Source of the DNA: Casuarius casuarius
Taxonomy: Eukaryota; Chordata; Aves; Casuariiformes; Casuariidae
Reading direction: 5' to 3'
Length of the DNA stretch: 64,000 nt
Assembly (NCBI GenBank): GCA_003342895.1
Contig: PTFA01000010.1
Location: 8,375,286-8,439,285 of the forward strand
The notes under the pieces were generated by a model. That model saw only the letters and a list, made by a program, of their open reading frames with translations, was not told where the DNA came from and did no database searches. Position 1 is the first letter of the stretch, and each line of letters starts with the position of its first letter. This document shows, piece by piece, positions 1 to 12,719 of this stretch. Position numbers and translations under genes: made by a program.

Positions 1-1596
1 AACAAAAGCTAAAAATAACTCTTTTGGGGTTTCTGCTGGTTTTTGCACGAGAAGGGCCTGAATACATTCATTCCAAGCGTGTGCGTCAATGTTTTGCTTT
101 ATCTTTGCCAGGTTTGATTTAACTAGTACCATGTTAGAAAAAGAAAAAGAAAAAATGAAAGCTTTTTGCTATCCATAAGACTCCAAGTTGGCTAAAATTT
201 AACAACATCTGTGGCAGATGAAAAATAAAACATTCTTAAAGTACAAGTTAGCATTAGAGCATTTTATGGGCAAGTGGGAACATTTTTTTTTTCTTTTTTT
301 TTCTCTCTCTAAAAGGGCTTTGCCATTTCTTGTAAAAAACAATGATCAAAAGCACAGGTTCTATCAGGCTGCAGTGTTTGTGTTTAAACGTTTTTTTTCT
401 ACTTTGAAATATTCTAACCGTTCAAAAATAGGCCCTAAATTTAAAGTATTTCTGGAACCAATAATCAATCTCGTACAGTGAAAGACATTTCATCTGGGCT
501 AGGCTGGAAATCTTGCAGGAACATTTGTTTGTATGAACTTTAGTGCTTCTTTCTCCCCTTTGTGTTAGACATACCTGCCTAGCTCACTGTGAACACAGTC
601 CCATGAGAAGTGTTTTGATGTACAGGGCTTATTCTATAAAGTGCAGTGGCTGCATCTATTTCTGGGCAGGAGGAAGTTTTGGGGCTGAGTCTAGTATGAG
701 TTCGGATCAATACTTCATTTGCTTCATTTCATCAATTTACATATCCAACCACAAAAATAAGATGCTCATAGTTGGGCACTTGCTTATGCAACAACTGGGT
801 TAAGGACAGATTTTCAGGACTCAGTCTAGATTTTTAGAAATCTCATGGCATCGGGCATGATTAGTGACAAGTGCTCCAAGACATTTCCTCTAAGCACAGG
901 TGCCCTAAATAGCCATTTTCTTGAATATCAAGGTCAAAGTCTCTACCCTGAAAACCACACACAAAATGAAATACACATTACATGCACCAGGAAAGGCTGT
1001 ATTCTTCTACACATCTTAAAAGGAGTGGTTAAAGGAAAAAGAACAAAGGACTCAATATCTTCAGGTGGTTTGTGTGCATTAGCATGCATCATTGTGCATG
1101 ATCATTGAGGCATACAGAGGGACAAAACAGGAGTAACGGTACCAGCAGCTCAGCCCCAGTGTAACCAGTGGCTGACTTTTTATCCTAGTTTTGTCCATTC
1201 CATGCTAACTGCTTATCACATTTAAATTTGCTTAGGGTGGATGTAGTGGTGGAGGCAGAATGCACCCCGGTACAGCCTGCACACACAGCTCAGGAGATTG
1301 AAACACCTGGGCAGAAAGCTTCACCCACCCTCTATGGTACCACTGCTGCACTGTAATGGCACTGCACAGACTCCTGGTTTCTGGTTACCTCATGATGTGA
1401 CCCAAATCACAGAGGCTGGCTAGCTTTTAGCTTCATGAAAGAAGAATGAAGCCTCAGCAGGACTGAATGTACCCAACATGCTCTTCTGCAGAATTTTAAA
1501 TATATTTGGGGGACACAGTAGAAAGATATATCAGGGAAAAAACTGTGCTACATTTAAAATGAGGGTTTAATTTTAATTTCTAAAGTTTAAAAAGAT

Positions 1597-1634
1597 TAGT
1601 GACTGTGACTTGCACTAGTGACTGTGACTTGCAC
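1597..1634. repeat. Perfect 19-bp tandem duplication
   Basis: TAGTGACTGTGACTTGCAC occurs twice head to tail (1597-1615 and 1616-1634) with no mismatch. It is a recent local duplication in intron 11 with no evident function. Confidence 0.95.
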
Positions 1635-4600
1635 AATCACTTGTCAAAAGCAAGCGAGTTTTAAAGAGCCAAGCAAGGAACACAGTGTTTAAACATAAAA
1701 AAATAAAACTAGTATTTAAAAAATAATAATACAATAATGAAGATTACAGCTTCATTTATGACACTACTGGCAGTTGCCAGATTTAATTGGGCTTTCTCTC
1801 TGTTTCTAGATGTTTCAAAAAATTCAGACTGAAAGTCATAGGCAATGTACCCCCAAAAAATCAACATACCACCCTGGGCGGTAGGAAACAATATGGGAGT
1901 GGTAGCATTAGCACATTTTACAATCCAAATCTTGACAGTTCTCTGTGGCAAATACATTCAAAGGCAACGCCATGAAGTATAGAAGGACTTCTGAAAACTG
2001 TATTCATCAAACAACAAAAAGTTACTTCTGTAGGTCACTTGGCAAACTCACCCATGATATCACCACATTCCAGGCCTCTTACACCGAGTGAGCTGGAAGC
2101 ATTTAAGTTCATGAACTCCAGCCTCCCATAGCCACTCCTCACACAGTTATTCTAACTGGGACTGCAGTGTGCTTTGCAGAATATTCCAAACCTAATCTTG
2201 AAGTGGATGTGTGTTTCTCCTTGGGAAGGAATAGCTTACTCTTCCTGCAGTCTCCCAGTAACACTCTTGCTCTGTTCTGTATTACACGTTACAATACATG
2301 GAGAAGCAGCTATTTCAGATGTTTCACTGAACGTGTATATAGTGGGGATGCAGTGACTACAGCTTTACTGAGTTGTGGTTCTTGTGGCTGTTCATCTGCA
2401 AGCCATCCTGTATTTTGAGATCAGAATGAATAGCGGAAAGAAAGGAAGAACAAAGTGTTGTCTTGTAGAGAGAGCAGTAGTGAAATATTGAAAAAATGCA
2501 GTTTTATCACCATATTCAAGGCAATCGCATTTGCAGTGTGTACTTGTTTACTTGCTTACTTGTGTACTTGTTTAACAACAAAAAAATGATAATAAGTAAT
2601 TTCCCATTACATTTGTTCAGACATATCTACTTTAAGTACAAAAAGGATTTGTTGTTGCATAATTTAATTAACATAATTAAGCAAAATATGTTCTTGTTGA
2701 CTCTTTCCTTATGAATCATCTACAAGCTTATGCTGCAAAATTTGTAAACTGATACTGAAGCCAGGAATCACTCTGCTTTAGTTCAAAACACCAAACTAAT
2801 TTAGCAAGGCATATTCTGTTATTCAGAAGGGGTTTTTTTGTTTTTTTTTTTTCCTCAAAACACTAATACTTAATCTGCACATGCTTTGAACTTGAAACAT
2901 GGGACACTATTTTCCTGTCATTTTTCATCTATATTTTCAGCCTAAGAACTTTTATAGAAGCTCAGAGAAGGAGGTCTATGTGCCCACTCACAGTATAGAA
3001 TTTGGAACAAACACAGCAAGTTATATATAGTGCACTCATAATACAGGAAACAGCCCTCCAACCAGAGCATTGTATTCAGTTTTCAAAATGTAAGAGGTGT
3101 CTATGTACATACATGCAAGCAGATCACAATCAGAAGGAAAAACAACAAAGCCTGACACTATTTATTGACACAACTGCGTGACAACAACTATCTGCACATG
3201 TGGGGAAGTGCACGATACAATCAGTAAACAGGCACCCTTTTCCTCTGTCACCACATAGATCATATACACCACAATATGATGCCTGACATCAAAAAATTGC
3301 TACATCCTTCATCACTGGAGAGAGCCATAGGTAGGCCTGGAGAGCCTATTATTGCTGAGATGTGGTAGGGAGTGCAGGAAGAAAATAAGAGTTTGGGAGA
3401 GATACAGCTTGACCTTTAAAAACACTTGTTTTCTACAAGGCTAATGCCTCCCTCTTCCAGTCTTGAAATCACCAGCACCCTTACAGTGAACGTCTGTTAT
3501 AGTGCAGCCTCTATCATGGTGAGTAGCAGCTGACACAATGCAAGTATTAACAGCTAGGGCCAGGTAACAAGTCTACATGGTCTGTGAAGAAGTGTGGAAG
3601 TACCTGGGCCTTTTAAGATTAAAGAAAAAAAAAAAAAAACATGGTGGGCCTTTAAGACCCCAAAAAGTCGTGGTGAAGCAAAACTCCATGTTAAGCCATG
3701 TAGGAAGTGAATGGACTGTTATAAAATGGTCTCATCATTCTTTAATGCAGATCTATCTGACTCAGGACACTAGCTGAATGGATTTATTTAGTCTTTTGCC
3801 TCCCTCAATAGATATAAATAGATTATTTCTCTTAAAGCATGCACTGTACAGAAATCTGCTGATGTTTAAGTGGAAATACAACGAGATATTTTGGGGTACA
3901 TCCTTCATAGGCAACTGCTTAGTTTCATGTGTACTGTCCTTAAACAGAACTTTGGAATTAAGGAATGGGAAATCATATCATCCTGAATTTCACGAACTTT
4001 TGTAGGTCATCTCAGTAGAATTTATTAATCAGTGTATTCTGACCTGGTTCAGCTACAGACCTAGGCAAATAAAAGGCTGGCCATACTGTTAAAGTGCCCA
4101 TATGTAAAGTGAAATACAAGAGGGTCAAGAGTTTTAAAATTTGAAGTTAAAAAGAAGAGCTCCATGAACCTTGCAAGCCCACATGGAAAAAATCTCTGTC
4201 TTCATTACATTCACAGTAAGGAACTGTCCCCCATCAACGTAGGATTTTTTTTCTCTTTGTATATTCTTAGCCTCTTCTATGGTGCTTTTGCAGCTTTCAC
4301 CAAGGGTTTGGGCTTTGTTTCAATTTCTGGCCTAAAAAGGGAGCAGTTAGTGGGGAAAAAAAAGCAGGAATGTTCTTTGTAAGAGCAAGAAACTGCCTGG
4401 AGAGGATGCAGACAAGATGTTTGATGAAGATGTTGATTTGCAGTGGGACATATGAGGAGGTCTGCCTAATTGAGTGATATGATTCTGTGGCTGATTTCAG
4501 CCCATTTAAAAACACTATGGTCAAAAAGAGCAGGTCTCCTCTCCCACCTCTTCATCCCCTATTGCCCCCTTCCTTGCATACACACCAGGGATTTTACAGC

Positions 4601-4652
4601 CACAAAATGAGGCAGAGAAGCTTATTACTCCAAATGAAAATTAAACTCACAA

Positions 4653-4800
4653 GATATATATAGATATATACACACACACCTCTCTCTCTCTATATATATA
4701 CACACACACACACAAATATATTCTCACATGCACACCTCATACCTCTCTCCACACACAAACACACATATATATACACACACACACACACATATATATATAG
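4653..4800. repeat. Compound TA / CA / CT microsatellite block
   Basis: About 150 bp of alternating ATAT, CACACA and CTCTCT runs, including CA runs near 4671, 4701 and 4776. On the transcript strand this is UG/UA-rich. It is likely length-variable between individuals. Confidence 0.9.
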
Positions 4801-5477
4801 TATTTATACTTCCACAAAACTAGACCTGGAAAGACCTCCACATAATACTTCTGAAGGATAAAAAAGACAGAGAAAAGCTGCTTCTGATTCCTCCTTCTTA
4901 TGTGAATTCTGTAGGAAACCTGTGTGAGCTCAAAAATCAAATGTCAGCACACCTGTGGTTTGAGATTATCAAAAGTGTACTATCTTTGATTTTTCTCTGC
5001 TATAATTCAACTGTAGTTGCACTGCCTAATCCTTTCGTTTATTGAAGCATCATAGAAGTTTTGCAAAAATTTTTTTTTACTAGTTATTAAATGGCTGATT
5101 TTTAACAGCTCATTTTATTCCCCTTCTCTATCTCCATTTTAGTCCTCTCCTATCATGTTTCTCAATTCAATTCTAAAAAGAAAGTATCAATATTAAAAAG
5201 TGTTTAGAACCCATGCCAGCCTATGTTTTATTTCAAAAGTTATCCCCGTTAAAAAATTCCAGAGCAAGAACAAGCTTCTGCTCTAATGCATAAAACAGCT
5301 CATTGTATTCAATCTTCCTTTGCAATGAAAAAAAGTCATCTTCACACAGATAAATGACCATATATGATCAGTAAAAATATGCCTGTTTACATTTTCCTGA
5401 AGCATTATCTAGTGATCAAAAAAAATCAAATGTTATTTTTCATCTGAAAAACTCAAACTATTTTGGAGGTATTTGAG

Positions 5478-5572
5478 AAACCTCACTACAGTTCTATGAG
5501 GTACATAGTCTATGTACTTTTATGAATGGATAAAATGAAGCAGAGACTGAACTGCCCAGTGACAGAGCTTTT
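5478..5572 (-). mobile_element. Possible MIR/L2 3' remnant
   Basis: On the plus strand, CTCACTACAGTTCTATGAGGT is followed by GGATAAAATGAAGCAGAGAC and CTGCCCAGTGACAGAGC. These match, in order, the reverse complement of the MIR/L2 3' region (CTCACAACAACCCTATGAGG ... TTACAGATGAGGAAACTGAGGC ... TTGCCCAAGGTCAC). It is more diverged than the copy near 41 kb and lacks the exact diagnostic core, so this is a moderate call. Confidence 0.45.
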
Positions 5573-6662
5573 AATTATGTAAATATATTTCTATAGGAAC
5601 TTTTAGAACTAAGCAAAAATAGGGGATGCCCATGTAGCATTAGCCTTGGGATAGAAAACAAGAAAAGCACAAGAAAAAACAGAGTGAAATCTTCAGTCAG
5701 GTGGCCATATCTTCCTTTAGTTCACAAAGTTCACATCTTATTTTTATTGGAAAATCAACAAACTTCTACCCTTCTACCATAATTCATTTGGACTTTTGCC
5801 AACACATTAAAGCATGTTTTCCCCCCAAAGAAAACACATCACTAGCATCATTTACTACTGCCCCTAAAATACTTACAGTACAACATTACAAGCATACTTC
5901 CATCAATTTTGCTTTGGAAAGCATCATTCCCTCTAGCAGTTGGGCAATAAAACCTTTTTCATGCCAGAGAAGTACAGTGTTAAATAAGTGCTACTGATTA
6001 AGAACAGATAAACATAAACAAGAACCTTCCTTAAGATAATGTTCATACCTTGTCTTTATAATCATAAAACATTTTGGTATGCAGGTATAAGTCTGAGTAA
6101 AACCACAAACATCTAGCCTTATAACTTCAAGTCCCCCAAAACTTAACACACCAGTGTTTGGAAATTATCTCAACTTTGACCTACAGACAGAAGTAGAAAA
6201 ACTTAATTTTGTAGCAAGTTCTTAGGCCACTCAGAGTTTTCTCATCCTGTTGTCTCAAACTAATAATTCCTTTAGTCAAAATTTATCCTTGCTCTACATG
6301 TCAAACTTTTTTTTGCAGGCAATTAAGTAAAAAATAAAATTCCAAGGGTCCTATAGCAATGATTAGTACCATAGAAATTTTTATAGACCTTTACTCTTAA
6401 AGAAATTCCCTTCCACTTTGCTTCATAGGTCTTATGCAAAGTGGCACATGCCAAGGCAGGGAGGGGGGGAGTGAAATAGTATATGCAGAAAATGTAAGTT
6501 GATGGAACTTTACAACAAACATGATAAGTATTACTTGGCTAAGCAATGAACAAGCCCTGTGTTTATACATCCATAATCATTTCAAGGGAATGAAGATAAG
6601 GTCTGTCAGTTTCTTATTGATAAGTAACAGACTGATTTTAAGACCGGGAAAATTAATGTTGA

Positions 6663-6685
6663 CTATCAGGATATCTTCCTGATAG
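6663..6685. repeat. Short hairpin with 9-bp arms and 5-nt loop
   Basis: CTATCAGGA and TCCTGATAG flank TATCT. It is a perfect small stem-loop with no evidence of function. Confidence 0.8.
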
Positions 6686-9600
6686 AAAAATATATATGCT
6701 CACAGGTCTCACAGTATTATTGAAGATTATGAAATTTATATATTCTAATAATGTCGAAGGAGTAACTACATGACCCAATACAGTTGTTTCCCTTCTCTGA
6801 TCTGGACCTGTGGGTTGCATTTGTATCAAAGGTGTCTCCCCACAGGTTGTTTTGAGCTAGTCCCAAGCACAGCAGGACCTTCCTGAAGTTAGGAGCCTGC
6901 CTACATAGTGATTGGGACCAGCTAGCTAAATAGACTGCAGCTCACAGTTGCTCAGCACAAGCTCGCGTGTAAACACCATGATTTACAACTTGTTCAATAA
7001 TTTGAGCCTACAGCCTGCATGGATGCCTTCTCCCATTGTGCCCTGAGAATGAGCTCCAAGGCCCATCTAGCATCTTGTGTCAAGGAGCTCCTCAGATTCC
7101 CCCTGACTCCCAGCGTCAGCAGCAGAGTCCACCTGCTGGGGCACGGCTGATTGCTAGTCCAAGACAGGCCAGCTCTATTTCGATTATTAAAATCAGTATT
7201 AAGTAAACCAAAGGGCCTTGAAATTAAAATGCTTCATTCACTGTTTCTTATTTTGTCTTGGATAAACTGAGGCATTTTAAAAGAAGTAAAGTATCTGTGG
7301 CTACTACTACTGGGGATATTTCTGAAATAAGGATGGATTAAGCAAGTCACGTGAATTGTCAGATAACCCTGTGATATTTCTGTGTTACCAAACAAGAAAA
7401 AAGATATTGAAATTAATGAACAAGCAGAAATCCCTCAAAATGCCCAAGGCATTATAACAGTAAAACTGTTGCCAAACTTTTATACTTATGTTAACCTTTC
7501 TCAGCCAGTGCTAGAAAGGGAAAAGTCATTTCAGACAAGTGAGGGGAATGGTGATGTCTTGAATAGCAAATTATATAATGAGCTCATGCCTCTTCTATTT
7601 GTGAAAGAGATAAGGACTTAGTGAACAAGGAACAGCTAAAGATAAGATTAAATAACCTTGGTCACAGCTCCAGTCCTTTATTATCTCATGCACTAAAACA
7701 TCACAATTTATCTGCTGAAATAAACAGAGAGCTTAGAAATGTATGTTACTGAAGCTCAAAAAGATACAATTCAAGAAGAGGAGGACTCTCTGATACTATT
7801 CTGAAGCTGAGGGTTGTTTGCTTAATTGCTATTGTTCTATTGTGTAATATTTATCTGAAGTAAAGACTGAATGGGTAAAGGTAGGGCATATGTTTTGATT
7901 TTGTTGTTTTCAATATAGTTAGAGGTCAGAGTTATAGATGGTGGCAAAATCTGTAATCCAGACCTCTAGAAATCAAGTATCTTGTAAGATAAGTCATGAG
8001 CACTGGACGACTCAGAAAACTTTCCAATAATGCCTATGAAAATACCCCCAAACAATTTTAAAAAGTTTTACATTCATCTGTTGGAATATGTTTCTCATGT
8101 CAAATAAACTGACTAGTAAAGTCTGCTAAACCATGGCGAGGTGTTTATCTATTGAAGGTGAAGAAAGTTGCCCTCATGAACAAGCACTTAAATTTTATTT
8201 TACCCTAGGCCACCCACAGTGTGTTTACTCATCACACACACAGACTTGTTGTAAAGCAAGCAGGAGGCTAGTTCTAACTTAATTTTAAGGTTTGAATACT
8301 ATGCATGAGTGATAAAATTAAATTTAGACTCCAAGTAAATATGCAGGAGTTCAAGCACGCAGGTTGGTTAAGAGCTTTCATGACTAGGCAAACAAACAGC
8401 AAAGAAATCTCAAAAGGTGTAACATAATATTAAAGAAGGACCTCAGTAAGACAGTCATAGAATCCGTTGCACAGAAATCCAATACCAATCCACACGATTA
8501 TGTTCCTAAACCCACATTTAATCAACTAAATACTAGGCTGCCTGACCACTGCAGCGAATGAGTGAATCTGAAGGGAACAGCAGTACCCCCAGCATCCTAG
8601 CTTATCGATTACATATGTACATCAGCGACCTGCCATGATGGTGATGAGGAAGTGTGCTGATAACAGAGGATGAAGGCTTTTGATTTTCCCTCAGCTTTTC
8701 AGATGCTTCCTGGGAAAAGGTCAAAACCCTCCGAGGATGTGTAAACTCAGACACTTGACCAATTAAAGCGACACATGAAGCTCAGATGATTGACCATTTA
8801 TGCAGAAGACAGAGGTCAATCAAGCCTTTCTCAGTAGCACAAGCGAAACTGAATTTTTTTGCCCAGGGCTTTCACCAGACATATGCACACACACTACTCC
8901 CACCCCATGAGGAAGAAGAGAATCTGGAGGGATCTTGGTACTGAGGTAGCTAAGGATGGGAAAGGGAGATGAGAGGAGCCAGAGCAGGCTCTGAAGTAGT
9001 CACTGAGAGGTAATTTGCTAGATAGGGCATACCCTATTTTATCTAGAGCTGACTGTGGGTTTACCCACGAGAAGGGGCCAAAAGAAGGTCTTGAGGCCAA
9101 AACCCTAGAGGTATCATAGCAGGTTCTTGGCTAGCAAGTACTCTTTTCCCAGTGCTTGTTTACTTCACACTAAGAGCCTCATTTTCTAAATCAAAATTTA
9201 AACAGAGGCGGCTATCTTGGCAGGTGGGTATCATGAGATTAGTGGAAGCCTTCCACTCTAAAAGTTAGACATAAAAGATGAAACACACAAATCGAAACTG
9301 CCCCTACATTAAAAAAGAAAAAAAATGTATTTTGTTAAAACTGGAAAGTATTGTGAACTTTCACAAGTAATGAAGTTCTGAAATGATGCCTACAATTTAT
9401 TGCAGTCACAGCCTAGAAAGAGTAAAAGAACTAAATATGGGAAGAGTTCATGTTGTGCTTATCTGAAATGCCTGCAGGATGCTGCAAGTTTCATGCATTT
9501 CTAGGGACTAAGTTCAGAAGTAACTTTTTAAAATAATGTAGAATAGCTAAGTGAGCGAAGTAACGTGTGGAAACCTAAAGGAAAGTTGCAACCAAGAAAA

Positions 9601-12600
9601 CAAACAACAATTACATTGTACTGTTGAATTTGAGCTACTACAGGGACAAGTCACAGAACTCACAGGAGGATTTCCTTCAGTAACAACTGCTGCAGTAAGA
9701 GAAATCAGTATAAGAACAGCTTTATTAGCTCTATGAGCTTAGTTTGTGAACATCAGAGTTTGCCATCAATATTTTACTACTAATGAGCACCACATATACT
9801 GTAGACAGCTGACTAAATAAAAAAGGCCATCGAGATTATCTATTCTTGCTAGTCTTTTGGTGTAGGCATTCTAACTAACGTAAACCAGAGGAGATAAGTA
9901 TCAGTAACTTATGAAAAATGCCATTACAGCATGCTGGAAGCAAAACAGCCATGTGAAATGAGAGGAACAGAACTCAATATAGCGTGCAATGACTGTAAGC
10001 TTCAGTGCCCACATACTAAGCTTTCTGTACTGTAATGGTCTGATACATTCATTTTGACCCAGAGACCAGAGATAAATTGTCTTAGCAATACAAACAAACA
10101 GCTAAGCAATTAGGGCAAAGTTTTTGGAGAACATACTGATAAGATCTAACAGCATTGTTGGGTGATGGGGAAAAACAGCCCTAGAGATAGGGGGTTTAAC
10201 CTAAAGTAAAGGAGAGTGTGTAATTGCTGTTCCAAATCACAGTGTGATAAAAGAAAAAACAGACAGGCAACTGGCACCAGTATTTGTCTGGCATCTATTT
10301 CGGTGTATCCAACCTGAAAAGCAACTTTCATAGTCCCACTTTGAGTTAATCGAGTTTTATCTATAAAAATTAAATATGTTAAATGTGCAGTTGTGAAAGT
10401 GTTAGACCCAAGAAATCCACGAGGAACTGCTGTTTTTTAAAGAATTTCCACCACGTGAATTTCCTTAAAGCAACTTACTAAAATAAAGTTTCCAAGTGCT
10501 TAGTTAAAACGGCAGTCAAATGACCAAGGCACCAATTTTATCTATCAGCTTTTACGTATCAGCCCTATTTATAGGGTCAAACACAGCTATACGCTGAACA
10601 TGGGTTATAATGCAGAACATTGGTTGCAACACTGCAGGTACAGAAGTAAAGGTAACCAATATTTAACCTAAACCATACATTGATTTGGCAATAAGCCTTT
10701 GGTTATTGGTATAAAGCATTGCACAAAACATCATCTGACATGAAAACAAAGTATGAAATTCCTTTAGAAAAAGGTGAAACAGTGGGCCTAGAACACATGC
10801 TTTCAATCCAAATGGAGTTACCCAAGAATTAAATTAGCCATAGCAGATATGAAACATTCATATTCCTGTTTCAGATCCCAAATTAATACTTTAAGTGACA
10901 GTAAGATAATTTTCTTAGATGGAGATGATTGCTCATTGCAAAATATCTAAATTTGAATATGCTGAAAGATCTGCAACATGCAGAAGATGAATACACATTG
11001 TACTTTTATTGTAGCTGAATAATCAGTGGTCTCAGTGTTCACTTGAGGAATCAAATTATTGTTTTTAGATGCATAATGGAATGAGGACGCATACAGTATT
11101 TTTTTTCCTTGGATTCCAAAAGAGAAACATGCTAAAAACTTACTTTTCCTTGTAGTACTTTTCTTTGAAATCTAAGAAATTCCATAAGAGATTTTGAAAG
11201 ATAAATAATTCAAGTATTTATGAGAGACGTTTTTGAACTGTCATAAATGATCCATAGCGTTAACTCTATCCCATATAACAAAAGAAGCTTTGATAATTCA
11301 ATCATGTTATCTGAATTCCAGTGTAGTTTTCTCTAGTCATACATCTAATTCTGTTGTCTACTATTTTGTAGTACCATAGTCTATAAAAGCCACCAGACTG
11401 AAATGGATAGTCGTATTTCAATATGGAAAAAAGGCTTTACTAGTATTTCCAGAATAAGGCTTGTGTTGAGATTAGCAAATAAGACAAGACTAAAACGCTC
11501 ATTGATAAACATCAAATTAACACTTAACACACAGCAAAAATCTTCATTCTTTCATCCTAGAGTAAATGGATATTCTATTTTCTGGGTAGGAAAAAAAATA
11601 AGAAACTCTGAATTTTTTTTTTTGACTCAGATTCCACGACGAAAAACCATGTCCAAATTATTTTGTCTTAATTTATGATCAATAAATCACATTACCAGAT
11701 ATTTTGAAAGTCTTCTATTTCAAATTTATTTTCATGACACTGTTAATCAATTATAAAATCCAGAAGAAAACACTCATAAGTAGCATTCTCTAGTTATACA
11801 GCTGTTCTCCATATCTGCAATAAAATTTTCTCTCCTACCTCTTTTCTTCCTCTAATCTATTCATCACAACCCTCCCCTTAACCAACACTGAGCTCCCTGA
11901 ACTTTCACTTCCAGTCTGTGTATCTTCCTCCAGCTGGTAGTGCCTCCAAATTAGTGCCTTTAGGAGGAGCATAATATCAGGCAGCCAACATCACTTCTTA
12001 AGAAAGTAGGCTCTGGAGACGAAAAGTCATTCTTTCAACTAAAGTGCAGGGCTCTGCCTTGCAAGCATGTGCTGTCAACACAACACTCAAGTGTTAATGA
12101 GTTAAAATTTGTAACCCCCACCTTAGGAAGAATGTTAGTTCTTTTTCTTCCAGCCCTTCCCTTTACTGCCACAACTGGAACTCGCAGTAAAGCAAATGGT
12201 CTCCTCACACCTTCAAACTTTTCTGCACTCTTTTCCCCCCCATCTCAGAGATAGGTGGGTTGCCTGGCTTCCGATCACTGGAGCAGCCCAGGGAGCAACT
12301 GCAAAAGGGAGAAAGAAGGACACCTGGCTTATGCAATTTCTAAAATAATTTTTTTTTTTTTCTGTTGGATGCTGTCAATACAAAACACACGCTGTGATGC
12401 GGCATACGGATGGAGCTAGCTTGAGTCAGGCACTACCTGTGCAACTCAGTTGCAGACTTCCCAAAGTCATATCACTGTGCGTTTCCTTTCCCTCCATATT
12501 CATTACAGATATGGCTACAATGAAGGCAATAGACACGCACCTGTTCCTAGAATATGTGTATGCATATTATACATACACTTCAGTCTCACTCAAAAAACTA

Positions 12601-12681
12601 AGGTAAAAAAAAAAAAACCTCATTTATTTCTTACTATGTCACCACAGAAGACAAAATCATACCTTGCAATCATGATGGCTC

Positions 12682-12719
12682 TTTTTTTTTTTTTTTTTTT
12701 TGAGAGAGAGATAGAGAAA
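12682..12719. repeat. T20 tract followed by GA-rich run
   Basis: Twenty T, then GAGAGAGAGATAGAGAAAC. A simple sequence block in intron 11. Confidence 0.85.

Noticed and set aside
8450..8470. TCATAGAATC resembling the bird CR1 3' terminal repeat
   Set aside because: A single occurrence with no repeated units and no CR1 body beside it.
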